A DNA stretch of 64,000 bases from an uncultured Steroidobacter sp. (GCF_937958065.1 NZ_CALFXI010000080.1:1-64000), one strand, 5' to 3'; numbered from the stretch's first letter, positions 1 to 8,756 are shown. Program-made: numbers and translations. The notes: a model not told the origin generated them from the letters alone.

Positions 1-429
1 GTTCACCAGCGCCTCGGCGTCGCGCGGTCCTTTGAGGCCGCGCGCGATGATGGTGAATTCGTCCCCCGCCAGTCTGGCCAGCACGTTCGCATGGCCGAGC
101 ACGGCTCGCAGCCGCTGTGACAATGCCAGCAGCAACTCGTCGCCCGCCTGGTGTCCGAGCGAGTCGTTGATGGGTTTGAGCCGATCGACGTTCAGGACCA
201 TGAGCGCGAATTCGGTGCCGCTGTTCTGCGCATCGAGCATGGCCTGCGCGGCAACGGCGGCCGCGGTGCTCCGGGTGGGCAGGCCGGTCAGATAGTCGGC
301 ACCGTCACGACGGCGCCGGATGCGCTCGCGATGCAGTTGAATCGCGAACCAGGTGGCGACGGCGGTTGGCGCTATGAGAATCGCGAGCAGCGCCAGATAG
401 GCCCACCAGTGTTGAAGAATCCCTTGCAT
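1..429 (-). CDS. GGDEF-domain protein, N-terminal part (cut by window edge)
   Basis: The first 143 residues are visible and the frame is still open at base 1. One hydrophobic segment (about residues 8-30) is followed directly by a GGDEF domain. It has the entry motif DYLTGLPTR (46-53), the metal/substrate segment NVDRLKPINDSLGHQAGDE (80-98) and the signature AGDEF (121-125) in place of GGDEF. AGDEF variants are known both in active cyclases and in degenerate GGDEF modules of GGDEF-EAL proteins, so cyclic di-GMP synthesis is possible but not proven. An EAL domain could lie beyond the window. The ATG at 429 is chosen because it places the membrane segment at the N-terminus. Residue-level family assignment is firm; enzymatic direction is not. 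Confidence 0.85.
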   Translation of the reverse strand, partial: MQGILQHWWAYLALLAILIAPTAVATWFAIQLHRERIRRRRDGADYLTGLPTRSTAAAVAAQAMLDAQNSGTEFALMVLNVDRLKPINDSLGHQAGDELLLALSQRLRAVLGHANVLARLAGDEFTIIARGLKGPRDAEALVN

Positions 430-616
430 GTAAACAAACAGTCGTCGTGCCCTGGTCGCGGGAACATGCGTTGAACATATCGGGCACTGCTCAGCCGGCT
501 TGAGCACCAGTGCTCCAAAGAACACCGACACGCGGGGTGCATGTGGCGAAGTGTGCGCTGCTTCGCACGCCCCGTCGTTTCGATTAACGTAATCGGACCT
601 CGGTTAGAATCGCGCC

Positions 617-1177
617 ATGCGCTCCATCTGTGTGTTCTGCGGTTCCAACCCGGGCAACCGGCCCGAATATGTGAGCCTGGCCCGGGACACCGGTCGCCTG
701 ATCGCGGAACGGCAGCTCACCTTGATCTACGGGGGCGGCAAAGTCGGGCTGATGGGGGCTCTCGCGGATGCCGCCCTGGCCGCCGGCGGACGGGTCATCG
801 GCATCATTCCTCAGATGCTGGTGGAACGCGAAGCCGCGCACGGCGGGCTGACCGACCTGCGCATCGTCAGCACTCTGTCCGAGCGAAAATTCGTCATGGG
901 GGTGCTGTCCGACGCGTTTCTCACTTTGCCGGGCGGCATCGGCACGCTGGATGAGCTGTTCGAGGCCTGGAGCTGGGCCCAGCTGGGATTGCACGAGAAA
1001 CCGAGCGGGCTGCTCAATTTTCAGGGCTATTTCGATCACCTCCTGCGATTCCTGGACCTGACCGTGGCCGAAGGCTTCCAGCGCCCCCAGCATCGGGCGG
1101 CGCTGCGGGTCGGAACCGAGGTCGGGCCGCTGCTGGATCAGCTGATGACTGCTTCCAAAAGCGCCGCCGCCACGTAA
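617..1177 (+). CDS. LOG family protein (TIGR00730 Rossmann fold)
   Basis: A 186-residue soluble protein of the LOG/YgdH family. These hydrolyse nucleoside 5'-monophosphates to base and ribose 5-phosphate, in plants activating cytokinins; in bacteria the usual role is nucleotide turnover. It carries the diagnostic PGGIGTLDE motif (residues 105-113), the SERK segment before it (88-91), the N-terminal VFCGS strand and the YGGG glycine loop. Length matches the family. A -10-like TAGAAT lies at 605-610, so close to the ATG at 617 that the transcript may have almost no leader. It is first in a + strand run with panD and the DedA gene, though the 96-base gap to panD makes cotranscription uncertain. 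Confidence 0.9.
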   Translation: MRSICVFCGSNPGNRPEYVSLARDTGRLIAERQLTLIYGGGKVGLMGALADAALAAGGRVIGIIPQMLVEREAAHGGLTDLRIVSTLSERKFVMGVLSDAFLTLPGGIGTLDELFEAWSWAQLGLHEKPSGLLNFQGYFDHLLRFLDLTVAEGFQRPQHRAALRVGTEVGPLLDQLMTASKSAAAT

Positions 1178-1273
1178 CCTGCTGCCGCGTTTCACCTTGA
1201 CACTGGTGCCCTCGGCCTGCAGCCTTCGGCGCCATTCGCAGGGCCGAAGGCCCCACCGACCCAAGAGGATCCC

Positions 1274-1645
1274 ATGCTCCGAACCATGCTCCAGGCCAAG
1301 CTGCACCGGGTGCGCGTGACCCAGGCCGATCTCGATTACGAAGGCTCGTGCGGCATTGACGAGGCGCTGCTGGAGGCGTCCGGGCTACGGGAAAACCAGT
1401 ACATCGAGCTGTACAACGTCAACAACGGCGAGCGTTTCTCGACCTATATCATCAAGGCGCCGCGCGGCTCGGGGGCGATTTCGCTGAATGGCGCAGCGGC
1501 GCGCAAGGCCATGGTCGGCGACCTGCTGATCATTTGCGCCTACTCCCAATATTCGGAAGCCGAGCTCGAGCAGCACGAGCCGGTGGTGGTGCTGGTGGAC
1601 GAGCAGAACCGTCCGCGAGTGAAGTCCCTGCGCGCGGCGTCTTGA
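1274..1645 (+). CDS. panD: Aspartate 1-decarboxylase
   Basis: Decarboxylates L-aspartate to beta-alanine for pantothenate and coenzyme A synthesis. It is a pyruvoyl enzyme made as an inactive pro-protein that cleaves itself. The cleavage site is plain: Gly24-Ser25 within YEGSCGID, at the same position as in the E. coli enzyme; Ser25 becomes the pyruvoyl group. The conserved LNGAAAR segment and the N-terminus MLRTMLQAKLHRVRVTQADL agree with the family, and 123 residues is normal. An AGAGGAT ribosome site precedes the ATG by a few bases. The DedA gene follows after 13 bases and is probably cotranscribed. No other pan gene is in the window. Confidence 0.97.
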   Translation: MLRTMLQAKLHRVRVTQADLDYEGSCGIDEALLEASGLRENQYIELYNVNNGERFSTYIIKAPRGSGAISLNGAAARKAMVGDLLIICAYSQYSEAELEQHEPVVVLVDEQNRPRVKSLRAAS

Positions 1646-1658
1646 GAGCGTCGCTGCC

Positions 1659-2312
1659 ATGGAGTTGATCACCTGGTTCATCGACTTCGTCCTGCACCTC
1701 GACAAGCACCTCATCGAGCTGATCGCCGATTATCACTATTGGATCTACGCCATCCTGTTCGCGATCATTTTCTGCGAGACCGGCGTGGTGGTGACTCCGA
1801 TCCTGCCGGGTGACTCGTTGCTGTTCGCGCTGGGTGCGCTCGCGGCGGTCGATACGACTGGCACGCTCAATGCGCCGGCGCTGTGGGCCTTGCTGATGGT
1901 GGCGGCGTGGCTGGGTGACGCGACCAATTTCCGCATCGGGCGAGCCGTCGGGCCGCGAGCCTTCAGCGGCAACATTCGCTGGCTGAAAAAGGAATATCTG
2001 GATCGCACGCATGCGTTCTATGAGAAGTACGGCGGCAAGACCATCGTGCTGGCGCGCTTCGTGCCCATCGTGCGTACCTTCGCGCCGTTCGTTGCCGGCG
2101 TGGGCGATATGAATCGCGCGAAGTTCTTCACCTACAACCTGCTCGGCGGGTTCCTGTGGGTGTCGATTTTCATCTGGGGCGGATACCTGTTCGGCAACGT
2201 GCCCCTGATCAAGGAGAACTTCGGCATCGTCACCATCGCGATCATCGTGATCTCGGTGATGCCGGTGGTGTGGGAGCTGATGCGCGGCGGGCGCAAACCC
2301 GCCGGCGCATGA
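1659..2312 (+). CDS. DedA family membrane protein
   Basis: A 217-residue integral inner-membrane protein of the DedA/VTT superfamily. Members act as lipid (undecaprenyl phosphate or phospholipid) translocases and support membrane homeostasis and drug or pH tolerance. The sequence shows the early re-entrant region with ETGVVVTPILPGDSLLFALG (residues about 40-58), the charged GRAVGPRAF region, and the ARFVPIVRTFAPFVAG motif with its essential arginines, followed by C-terminal membrane spans. Start is 13 bases after panD. It converges with ubiB; a 7-bp stem hairpin at 2364-2381 lies between them. The exact substrate cannot be read from the sequence. Confidence 0.92.
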   Translation: MELITWFIDFVLHLDKHLIELIADYHYWIYAILFAIIFCETGVVVTPILPGDSLLFALGALAAVDTTGTLNAPALWALLMVAAWLGDATNFRIGRAVGPRAFSGNIRWLKKEYLDRTHAFYEKYGGKTIVLARFVPIVRTFAPFVAGVGDMNRAKFFTYNLLGGFLWVSIFIWGGYLFGNVPLIKENFGIVTIAIIVISVMPVVWELMRGGRKPAGA

Positions 2313-2363
2313 CCCGGCTCGGCTCGTGCCGACTGCGCGGTGCGAGCGAGGGTTCGATTCCAT

Positions 2364-2381
2364 GGCCGGCGTCAGCCGGCC
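2364..2381. terminator. Hairpin between convergent DedA gene and ubiB
   Basis: Seven-base arms GGCCGGC/GCCGGCC separated by GTCA, in the short gap between two convergent genes. No T-tract follows on either strand, so intrinsic termination is doubtful. It may only slow polymerase or stabilise the 3' ends. Confidence 0.35.
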
Positions 2382-2402
2382 AAGATACAAGCTGCTGCTG
2401 CG

Positions 2403-4040
2403 CTATTTGCGGAGCGTCAGCAATCCAACAATGCTCGCTCCGAGCAGCGTATAGCCCAGCCATTCCGGGCCGGTGCCGGTCGCGATCAGGATGATGCCGC
2501 TCAAGGCTCCGGTCGCGGTCGCCAGGGTCACGTCGCGGCGGCGGCCGTCTTCCCTGATCGTCTGTTTCAGCCGTTCGATCTCCGTCGTATCGATCGGCAC
2601 GCTGAAGCGCCCGTCCGACGCGCGTTGAATCGCGTTCCCCACCAGCGGCGGCAATTGATGTAACGCCTGCAGCATATCTGGCAGCTGCTTGCGCACGTCA
2701 CGCGCCAGCGTCCGTATGCTCCAGCGCTCCGCCATCCATTGACGGAGCAGAGGCTGCGCCGTCTTCCATAGATCCAGATCCGGATACAACTGCCGGCCCA
2801 CCCCTTCGATCTGCAGCAGCGTCTTCTGGATCAGCATCAGCTGCGGCTGCATCTGCGCGTCGAAGCGTTGGGCGGCTTCGAACAGGCTGATCAGCACCTG
2901 GCCGAAAGAAATCTCACGCAGCGGTTTGTTCGCAATGGGCTCGCACACCGTGCGCACGGCCGATTCCAGCTCATCGACGCGCACGTGCGCCGGAATCCAG
3001 CCCGAATCGATATGCAGCTGCGCGATGCGGCGGTAGTCGTGCTCGAAGAACGCCAGGAAATTCTCCGCCAGATAATGCTGATCGCGGGGCGCCAGCGTGC
3101 CGACGATGCCGAAGTCGACCGCCGCGTACTGCGGCTGCTCGGGGTTGTCCAGCAACACGAAGATGTTGCCCGGATGCATGTCGGCGTGGAAAAAGTTGTG
3201 GCGGAACGCCTGGGTGAAAAAAATCTCCACGCCGTTCTCGGCGAGGCGCTGAATGTTCGCACCGCGTCGCTGCAGTTCGGCGACGTCATTGATCAGCACG
3301 CCTTGCAGGCGCTCCATCACCATCACGTTGCTGCGGGTGTAGTCCCAATACACCTCGGGCACGTACAACAGTCGCGAGTTCGCGAAGTTGCGCTTGAGCT
3401 GCGCAGCGTTGCCGGCTTCGCGCTTCAGGTCGAGCTCGTCGATGATGGTCTTTTCGTACTCGCGGACCAGCTCGACCGGCCGCAGTCTCGGCGCTTCGCT
3501 CCAGTAGCGGTTCGCCAGATCCGCGAGCGCGTATAGCACTTCGACATCGCGCTCGATGAGCTTGCGGATGCCGGGCCGCACGATCTTGACGACGACTTCC
3601 TTGCCGTCCTTGAGCTGCGCGCCGTGTACTTGAGCGATGGTCGCTGCCGCCAGCGGTGCAGCGTCGAAGCGGGCGAACACGTCGCTGACCGGCCGCTCGT
3701 AGGCGGCTTCGACGATGGCGCGGGCGGCGTCGTTGGAAAACGGCGGCACGCGGTCCTGCAGTTTCTCCAGCTCATCCGCGATGTCTCGCGGCAGCAGGTC
3801 GCGACGGGTCGATAGCGTCTGGCCGAACTTCATGAAGATCGGGCCGAGCTCCTCCATCGCCAGGCGCAGGCGTTCACCGCGCGACAAGGATGCTTTACGG
3901 CGGAACCAGGTGTTCGGCGACAGGTAGAACGCGAACCGCACCGGCCGGAACAGATGGGTGGCGAGAATGATCTCGTCCAGGCGATGACGGACCAGGACGC
4001 GTTGAATCTGCAGCAGCCGGGAAATGACTCTCAGGCGCAT
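2403..4040 (-). CDS. ubiB: UbiB, atypical kinase/ATPase of ubiquinone synthesis
   Basis: A 545-residue ABC1/ADCK/UbiB-family protein needed for ubiquinone biosynthesis. The family has a protein-kinase fold with ATPase activity and is thought to extract lipid precursors from the membrane. It shows the family-specific KFGQ motif (residues 71-74, inside FMKFGQTLSTRRDLLP), the alanine-rich loop APLAAATIAQVHGA replacing the glycine loop, the catalytic HADMHPGN and the metal-binding VDFG. Two C-terminal hydrophobic segments anchor it in the inner membrane. It is last in ubiE-ubiJ-ubiB, three bases after ubiJ, as in E. coli. The ATG at 4040 gives the usual length. Confidence 0.97.
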   Translation of the reverse strand: MRLRVISRLLQIQRVLVRHRLDEIILATHLFRPVRFAFYLSPNTWFRRKASLSRGERLRLAMEELGPIFMKFGQTLSTRRDLLPRDIADELEKLQDRVPPFSNDAARAIVEAAYERPVSDVFARFDAAPLAAATIAQVHGAQLKDGKEVVVKIVRPGIRKLIERDVEVLYALADLANRYWSEAPRLRPVELVREYEKTIIDELDLKREAGNAAQLKRNFANSRLLYVPEVYWDYTRSNVMVMERLQGVLINDVAELQRRGANIQRLAENGVEIFFTQAFRHNFFHADMHPGNIFVLLDNPEQPQYAAVDFGIVGTLAPRDQHYLAENFLAFFEHDYRRIAQLHIDSGWIPAHVRVDELESAVRTVCEPIANKPLREISFGQVLISLFEAAQRFDAQMQPQLMLIQKTLLQIEGVGRQLYPDLDLWKTAQPLLRQWMAERWSIRTLARDVRKQLPDMLQALHQLPPLVGNAIQRASDGRFSVPIDTTEIERLKQTIREDGRRRDVTLATATGALSGIILIATGTGPEWLGYTLLGASIVGLLTLRK

Positions 4041-4043
4041 GCG

Positions 4044-4637
4044 TCAACCACGCTTGCGTTCGAGCAGCGCCAGGCGCGCCTCGAAGCGATCGACATCGTC
4101 GCGCAGTCTGTCGACGCCATTGATGAATTCATCTGCCTCGGTCCGGCTGGGAGCATCGCGCCCTTCTTCCTGGAGATATTCAGAAACGTTTTGCGCGAAC
4201 GTGTCCGCTGCCCGGCGCGCGAAGCTGAAGGCCGAGCGGGCGACACTGCCGACCTGGTGAGCGGCCACGTCGCCAATGACTCGCGACAACTCTTCTTCCA
4301 GGTCGGGCCGCGCCTGTTTGAGCAGCTCGCTGAACGTCTGTGCGATTTCGGCGTCGCCGTGAATGTGCACCGAGCCCGTACGCAGCGCCGCCTCGGGCGC
4401 GGGGCCTGCCATGCGCAGTAGCGACAACGGCGTGCCCGACAGCGTCGCGTTCGGCGTGCCCTCGTATTGCGTGTCGAGCGACATCTGCTCGCCGGTCGCC
4501 TTGAAATAGATGCTGAGCGGCAGTCCTTCGACGTGCAGTGCCATCACCTTCGTATCCAGGCGCCGGCACAAGGCACGGGCCGCGGAGGAGGCGGCGATAT
4601 TCCGATTGAGCAGCGATTCCAGCGGCGTCAGGCGCAT
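4044..4637 (-). CDS. ubiJ: Ubiquinone biosynthesis accessory factor UbiJ (SCP2 domain)
   Basis: A 197-residue protein with an N-terminal SCP2-type lipid-binding domain and a C-terminal coiled coil rich in charged residues (about 150-195). UbiJ and UbiK form the lipid-binding scaffold of the soluble Ubi complex that hydroxylates and methylates polyprenyl intermediates. Identification rests on the SCP2-like fold (YFKATGEQMSL, IHGDAEIAQTFSELLKQ) and on its place between ubiE and ubiB, where E. coli has yigP/ubiJ. It starts one base after ubiE stops. The ubiK partner is at 26971 in this window. Confidence 0.92.
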   Translation of the reverse strand: MRLTPLESLLNRNIAASSAARALCRRLDTKVMALHVEGLPLSIYFKATGEQMSLDTQYEGTPNATLSGTPLSLLRMAGPAPEAALRTGSVHIHGDAEIAQTFSELLKQARPDLEEELSRVIGDVAAHQVGSVARSAFSFARRAADTFAQNVSEYLQEEGRDAPSRTEADEFINGVDRLRDDVDRFEARLALLERKRG

Positions 4638-4638
4638 G

Positions 4639-5409
4639 TCAGAAACGATAGCCGCGATGCAGGGCGACGATGCCGCCGGTGAGATTGTGATATCTGCAAT
4701 TCTCCAGCCCCGCCTCCTGCATCATCTCGATCAATGCCTGCTGGGTGGGGAACTTGCGAATCGATTCTGCGAGGTATCGATAGCTGTCCTCATCGCGCGC
4801 CACGACTTTGCCCAGCCACGGCAGCACCGAAAACGAATAGGCGTCGTACAGCGGCTTCAAGCCCGGCACGACCGGATGCGAGAACTCGAGAATCAACAGC
4901 TGGCCACCGGGCTTGAGCACGCGCTGCATGGAGCGCAGCGCCGCGGCCTTGTCGGTGACATTGCGCAGGCCAAAACCGATGGTCACGCAATCGAAGCTGC
5001 TGTCGGGAAAGGGCAGGCGCTCGGCGTTGGCCAGCGAGTAGCGAACGTTGTTCACGAAGCCGCGATCGGTCATCGCGTCGCGGCCTTCCGCCAGCATGGC
5101 CGCGTTGATGTCGGTCAGGACCACCAGGCCGTTCTCGCCGACCTGCCTGCACATGCCTGCCGACAGGTCGCCCGTACCGCCGGCGACGTCGAGTGCGCGC
5201 TGGCCGGGGCGCAAGCCGGTCTGCGACAGCGTGAATCGCTTCCACAGCCGGTGTGTGCCCGCCGACATCAGGTCGTTCATCAGGTCATAGTTGCTCGCGA
5301 CCGATTCGAAGACGGCCCGAACCCGCGCCTGTTTTTCCGCGACCGGCACCTGCTGGTAGCCGAAGTCGGTGGTGCCGTCCGAGGAAGAATGGGGAGAGTT
5401 GGCGGTCAT
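4639..5409 (-). CDS. ubiE: Demethylmenaquinone / 2-methoxy-6-polyprenyl-benzoquinol methyltransferase
   Basis: A class I SAM-dependent methyltransferase performing the C-methylation step of ubiquinone (and menaquinone, if made) synthesis. The UbiE signatures are YDLMNDLMSAGTHRLWK near the N-terminus, the SAM-binding DVAGGTGDLS, and TIGFGLRNVTDK followed by LKPGGQLLILEFSHP. At 256 residues it has the usual length plus a short Ser/Thr-rich N-terminal extension. It is the first gene of ubiE-ubiJ-ubiB. The 122-base upstream gap holds an 8-bp hairpin (5481-5499), so this operon may be separate from the hslV-hslU-DUF971 genes. Confidence 0.97.
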   Translation of the reverse strand: MTANSPHSSSDGTTDFGYQQVPVAEKQARVRAVFESVASNYDLMNDLMSAGTHRLWKRFTLSQTGLRPGQRALDVAGGTGDLSAGMCRQVGENGLVVLTDINAAMLAEGRDAMTDRGFVNNVRYSLANAERLPFPDSSFDCVTIGFGLRNVTDKAAALRSMQRVLKPGGQLLILEFSHPVVPGLKPLYDAYSFSVLPWLGKVVARDEDSYRYLAESIRKFPTQQALIEMMQEAGLENCRYHNLTGGIVALHRGYRF

Positions 5410-5480
5410 GGTCGTCGCTGGCTGTGACGAGCCATTCTAATCAAATTTGCTCGATGGGTTTTGATCCGGTGCCGAATCGG

Positions 5481-5499
5481 GCCCGACAGGCTGTCGGGC
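5481..5499 (-). terminator. Hairpin between the DUF971 gene and ubiE
   Basis: Eight-base arms GCCCGACA/TGTCGGGC with a three-base loop, in the gap after the DUF971 gene. There is no T-run on the downstream (minus) side, so it could be a weak terminator or just a structured leader of ubiE. Confidence 0.35.
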
Positions 5500-5531
5500 G
5501 GAAGCATCGCGTTCGGGCGGCGCGGCCGGGC

Positions 5532-5915
5532 TCAGCGAAACGGCGCCGGCTTTTTCGGCAGCACGGTCGGGTACGGAATGCCCAGCTCTTTGAGCCGGTC
5601 CAGGTAGCTCTGCCATTTCTGCGGGCGGTCCCGGCCGAGCTCGTACAGGTACGACCAGGTGTAGAGGCCGGTGTTGTGGCCGTCGTCGAACACCAGCTTG
5701 ACGGCGTAGTTGCCCACCGGCTCGAGCTGCGTGATTACGACATCGTGCTTGCCCAGCTGCAGCTGCTCCTGGCCGGGCCCATGACCGCGCACTTCGGCCG
5801 AGGGCGAGAAGACGCGCAGATACTCATACGGCAGCTCGAACACGGAGCCGTCGTCGAAGCTGACTTCCAGCACCCGCGATTTGGTGCGCGATTTGATGTT
5901 GGTCGGATGCGGCAT
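5532..5915 (-). CDS. DUF971 (gamma-butyrobetaine hydroxylase N-terminal-like) protein
   Basis: A 127-residue single-domain protein of the DUF971/GBBH-like_N family, the small zinc-binding-type domain found at the N-terminus of gamma-butyrobetaine hydroxylase and in ApbC-like proteins. Typical segments are LPYEYLRVFSPSAEVRGHGP and DDGHNTGLYTWSYLYELG. Free-standing copies next to hslU are common in beta- and gammaproteobacteria, but their function is not established. It begins eight bases after hslU ends and is very likely cotranscribed with hslV-hslU. An iron-sulfur or carnitine link would be a guess. Confidence 0.88.
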   Translation of the reverse strand: MPHPTNIKSRTKSRVLEVSFDDGSVFELPYEYLRVFSPSAEVRGHGPGQEQLQLGKHDVVITQLEPVGNYAVKLVFDDGHNTGLYTWSYLYELGRDRPQKWQSYLDRLKELGIPYPTVLPKKPAPFR

Positions 5916-5923
5916 GACCGGAC

Positions 5924-7258
5924 CTACAGGATGTAGCGCGTCAGGTCTTCATCCTTCACCAGCTCGCCCAGATGCTTGTCGACGTATTCCTGATCGATGG
6001 TGACGTTGAAGCCATTGCGGTCGGCGGCCTCGTACGAGAGCACTTCGAGCAGCCGTTCGAGCACCGTGTGCAAGCGGCGGGCGCCGATGTTCTCGGTACG
6101 CTCGTTCACCTGGTAGGCGACCTCGGCGATGCGACGGACACCGCTTGCGTCGAACTCCAGCGTGACGCCTTCGGTGGCCAGCAGCGCTTTGTATTGCGTG
6201 CACAGCGAGGCGTCGGGCTCGGTGAGAATGCGAATGAAATCCTCGACCTTGAGCGCGTCGAGCTCCACCCGAATCGGGAAACGACCCTGCAGCTCGGGAA
6301 TCAGATCCGAGGGCTTCGACATGTGGAACGCGCCTGAGGCGATGAACAGGATATGGTCTGTCTTCACCATGCCGTGCTTGGTGGTCACCGTGCTGCCTTC
6401 CACGAGGGGCAGCAGATCACGCTGCACGCCTTCACGCGAAACGTCGGCGCCGTGCGTTTCCTGGCGACGCGCGATCTTGTCGATCTCGTCGATGAACACG
6501 ATGCCGTTCTGCTCCGCGTTCTGCAACGCGCGCATCTTCAGCTCTTCTTCGTTGACCATCTTCGCGGCTTCTTCATCCGTGAGCAGCTTGAATGCTTCGC
6601 GGACTTTGACCTTGCGCGTCTTGGTGCGAGAGCCGCCCAGATTCGAGAACATGCTCTGCAGCTGTTGCGTCAGATCTTCCATGCCCGCCGGCGCCATGAT
6701 TTCCACGCCGACCGGCAGCGCGCGGACTTCGATCTCGATCTCACGATCGTCGAGCTGGCCTTCACGCAACATCTTGCGGAATTTCTGCCGCGTGTCGCCA
6801 TCGCGAGGGCTGGGCTCGGGCTCGGAGGTGAAGCCGAGGGACTTCGGTCGCGGCAACAAAGCGTCCAGCACGCGCTCTTCGGCGGCATCCATGGCGCGGT
6901 GACGTACTTTCTCCATCTCTTCCTCGCGCGTCATCTTGACCGCGACATCCATCAGATCCTTGATGATGGAATCGACTTCGCGGCCGACGTAGCCGACCTC
7001 GGTGAACTTCGTGGCTTCGACCTTGATGAAAGGCGCGCGCGCCAGGCGGGCCAGGCGCCGGGCGATTTCGGTCTTGCCGACGCCGGTGGGGCCGATCATC
7101 AGAATGTTCTTGGGCGTGATCTCGGCGCGCAGCGCTTCGGTGACCTGCATGCGGCGCCAGCGATTACGCAGCGCGATAGCGACGGCGCGCTTGGCCGCGC
7201 CCTGACCGACGATGTGCTTGTCGAGCTCTTGAACGATTTCGCGGGGAGTCATGGACAT
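5924..7258 (-). CDS. hslU: ATP-dependent protease ATPase subunit HslU
   Basis: The AAA+ unfoldase that feeds substrates to the HslV peptidase in the cytoplasm. At 444 residues it shows Walker A GPTGVGKTE (56-64), Walker B IVFIDEID, and the inserted intermediate domain around residues 110-240. The C-terminus ending RYIL is the tail that docks into HslV and activates it. Two in-frame starts exist, ATG 7258 (MSMTPREI) and ATG 7252 (MTPREI). The second resembles most HslU N-termini, so the true start may be six bases shorter. hslV lies directly upstream with a 13-base gap. Confidence 0.97.
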   Translation of the reverse strand: MSMTPREIVQELDKHIVGQGAAKRAVAIALRNRWRRMQVTEALRAEITPKNILMIGPTGVGKTEIARRLARLARAPFIKVEATKFTEVGYVGREVDSIIKDLMDVAVKMTREEEMEKVRHRAMDAAEERVLDALLPRPKSLGFTSEPEPSPRDGDTRQKFRKMLREGQLDDREIEIEVRALPVGVEIMAPAGMEDLTQQLQSMFSNLGGSRTKTRKVKVREAFKLLTDEEAAKMVNEEELKMRALQNAEQNGIVFIDEIDKIARRQETHGADVSREGVQRDLLPLVEGSTVTTKHGMVKTDHILFIASGAFHMSKPSDLIPELQGRFPIRVELDALKVEDFIRILTEPDASLCTQYKALLATEGVTLEFDASGVRRIAEVAYQVNERTENIGARRLHTVLERLLEVLSYEAADRNGFNVTIDQEYVDKHLGELVKDEDLTRYIL

Positions 7259-7271
7259 ACAAGTGGAAGAG

Positions 7272-7808
7272 CTACTGCAGCTCTTCGATCGTGAGATTGC
7301 GATTGGTGTAGATACAAATGTCGGCGGCGATGTTCAATGCCTTCTCGACGATGGTGCGGGCATCGAGCTCGGTGTTCTGTAACAACGCGCGCGCCGCGGA
7401 CTGGGCGAACGCGCCGCCGGAGCCGATCGCCATGATATCGTCTTCGGGCTCGATGACGTCGCCGTTGCCCGAAATAATGAACGAGCTTCTGGCATCGGCG
7501 ACGCACAGCAACGCTTCCAGCCGCCGCAGGCTGCGATCGCTGCGCCAGTCCTTCGCCAGCTCGATGGCGGCGCGCGTCAAATTCCCATACTGCTGCAGCT
7601 TGGCTTCGAAGCGCTCGAACAGCGTGAACGCGTCGGCGGTGCCGCCGGCGAAGCCTGCCAGCACTTTCCCGTCGTACAGGCGCCGCACCTTGCGGGCGTT
7701 GCCCTTCATCACGGTGTTCCCTAAGGAAACCTGGCCGTCACCCCCGATGCAGACGACACCGTTGCGGCGGACGGACAGGATGGTGGTTGCGTGGGGTGAT
7801 TCGCTCAT
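7272..7808 (-). CDS. hslV: ATP-dependent protease peptidase subunit HslV
   Basis: The proteasome-like threonine peptidase of the HslVU complex. The nucleophile is the Thr of ATTILSVRRNG, which must become N-terminal. Here it sits at residue 8 or 9, so a short leader of about seven residues has to be removed, as in several beta- and gammaproteobacterial HslV proteins that carry longer leaders than E. coli. Conserved GGDGQVSLGNTVMKGNARKVRR and GFAGGTADAFTLFE are present, and 178 residues is normal. It lies between xerC and hslU, the standard order. No clear heat-shock promoter was found in the 20-base gap after xerC. Confidence 0.97.
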   Translation of the reverse strand: MSESPHATTILSVRRNGVVCIGGDGQVSLGNTVMKGNARKVRRLYDGKVLAGFAGGTADAFTLFERFEAKLQQYGNLTRAAIELAKDWRSDRSLRRLEALLCVADARSSFIISGNGDVIEPEDDIMAIGSGGAFAQSAARALLQNTELDARTIVEKALNIAADICIYTNRNLTIEELQ

Positions 7809-7828
7809 GGTGTCTGCTTTTCGCGCCG

Positions 7829-8731
7829 TCAGCTCTTCTTGCGGGCCCGAGGATGGGCCGCATCGTAGATCTTGGCGAGGTGCTGAAAATCAAGGTGGGT
7901 GTAGATCTGAGTGGTTGCTATGTTCGCGTGTCCCAGCAGCTCCTGTACACCGCGCAGGTTCTGGCTGGATTCGAGAATGTGCGTGGCGAACGAATGCCGG
8001 AACATGTGTGGATGGACGTGCACGCCGAGACCCTGGTGCTTCGCCCACGCCGCCACCTGCTTCTGCACCGAGCGCGGACTGATGCGGTCCCCGCGTTGGC
8101 CGACGAACAGCGCGGTGTTTCCTACGTCGGCGAGCTTGGTGCGCTCGAGCAGCCAGCGGCCGATGGCTTCGACGGCGTAGCGGCCAACGGGCACCACACG
8201 CGTCTTGCCGCCTTTGCCGAGCACGCGCACGGTCCGGTCCGCAAGGTCGATGTCGGTGAGATCCAGCCCGACCAGCTCGGACAAACGCAGGCCGGAGGAA
8301 TAAAACAGTTCCATGATGGCCTTGTCGCGCACGCTGATTTCCTCGTCGGTGCGGAAGCTCAGCAGCCGGGTCATCTGATCGACATCGATGGTCGCGGGCA
8401 AACGTTTCTTCGCCTTGGGTGCCTGCACCTCGATGCCGGGGTTCAGCTTCACCACGCCTTCGCGCAGCAGAAAGTTATAAAAGCTGCGCAGCGCGCTCAG
8501 GCGCCGCTGGATGGTGCGAGGCGAGGCGCCTTGACGATGCTCGGCGGCGGCGAAGGCACGCACGTGCTGACCATCGACGCCCGACCAGTCGGTCACGCCG
8601 TTCTTGTCGCAATGAGCGACGAAACGTTTCAGGTCGCGCCGATAATTTGAATCCGTGTGCGGCGACATGCGCCGCTCCACGGACAGGTGGCTGAAAAATT
8701 TCGGCAGCCAGGCGAGGGCGGATTCATCCAT
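7829..8731 (-). CDS. xerC: Tyrosine recombinase XerC
   Basis: A site-specific recombinase that, with XerD, resolves chromosome dimers at dif. At 300 residues it has the N-terminal SAM-like core-binding domain (about 1-100) and the catalytic domain with all active-site residues: the first Arg in SSGLRLSEL, the Lys in GKGGKTRVVP, HMFRHSFATH (HxxR), the second His in LLGHANI and the nucleophilic Tyr in TQIYTHLD. It sits in dapF-DUF484-xerC as in E. coli, which supports XerC rather than a phage integrase. No dif site was identified in the window. Confidence 0.95.
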   Translation of the reverse strand: MDESALAWLPKFFSHLSVERRMSPHTDSNYRRDLKRFVAHCDKNGVTDWSGVDGQHVRAFAAAEHRQGASPRTIQRRLSALRSFYNFLLREGVVKLNPGIEVQAPKAKKRLPATIDVDQMTRLLSFRTDEEISVRDKAIMELFYSSGLRLSELVGLDLTDIDLADRTVRVLGKGGKTRVVPVGRYAVEAIGRWLLERTKLADVGNTALFVGQRGDRISPRSVQKQVAAWAKHQGLGVHVHPHMFRHSFATHILESSQNLRGVQELLGHANIATTQIYTHLDFQHLAKIYDAAHPRARKKS

Positions 8732-8756
8732 CGATCGACGATCCGCACGGCCACGA

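Noticed and set aside
7829..8731. The tyrosine recombinase as a mobile-element integrase
   Set aside because: It is in the conserved dapF-DUF484-xerC-hslVU context and matches XerC; no att-like repeats or cargo were seen.
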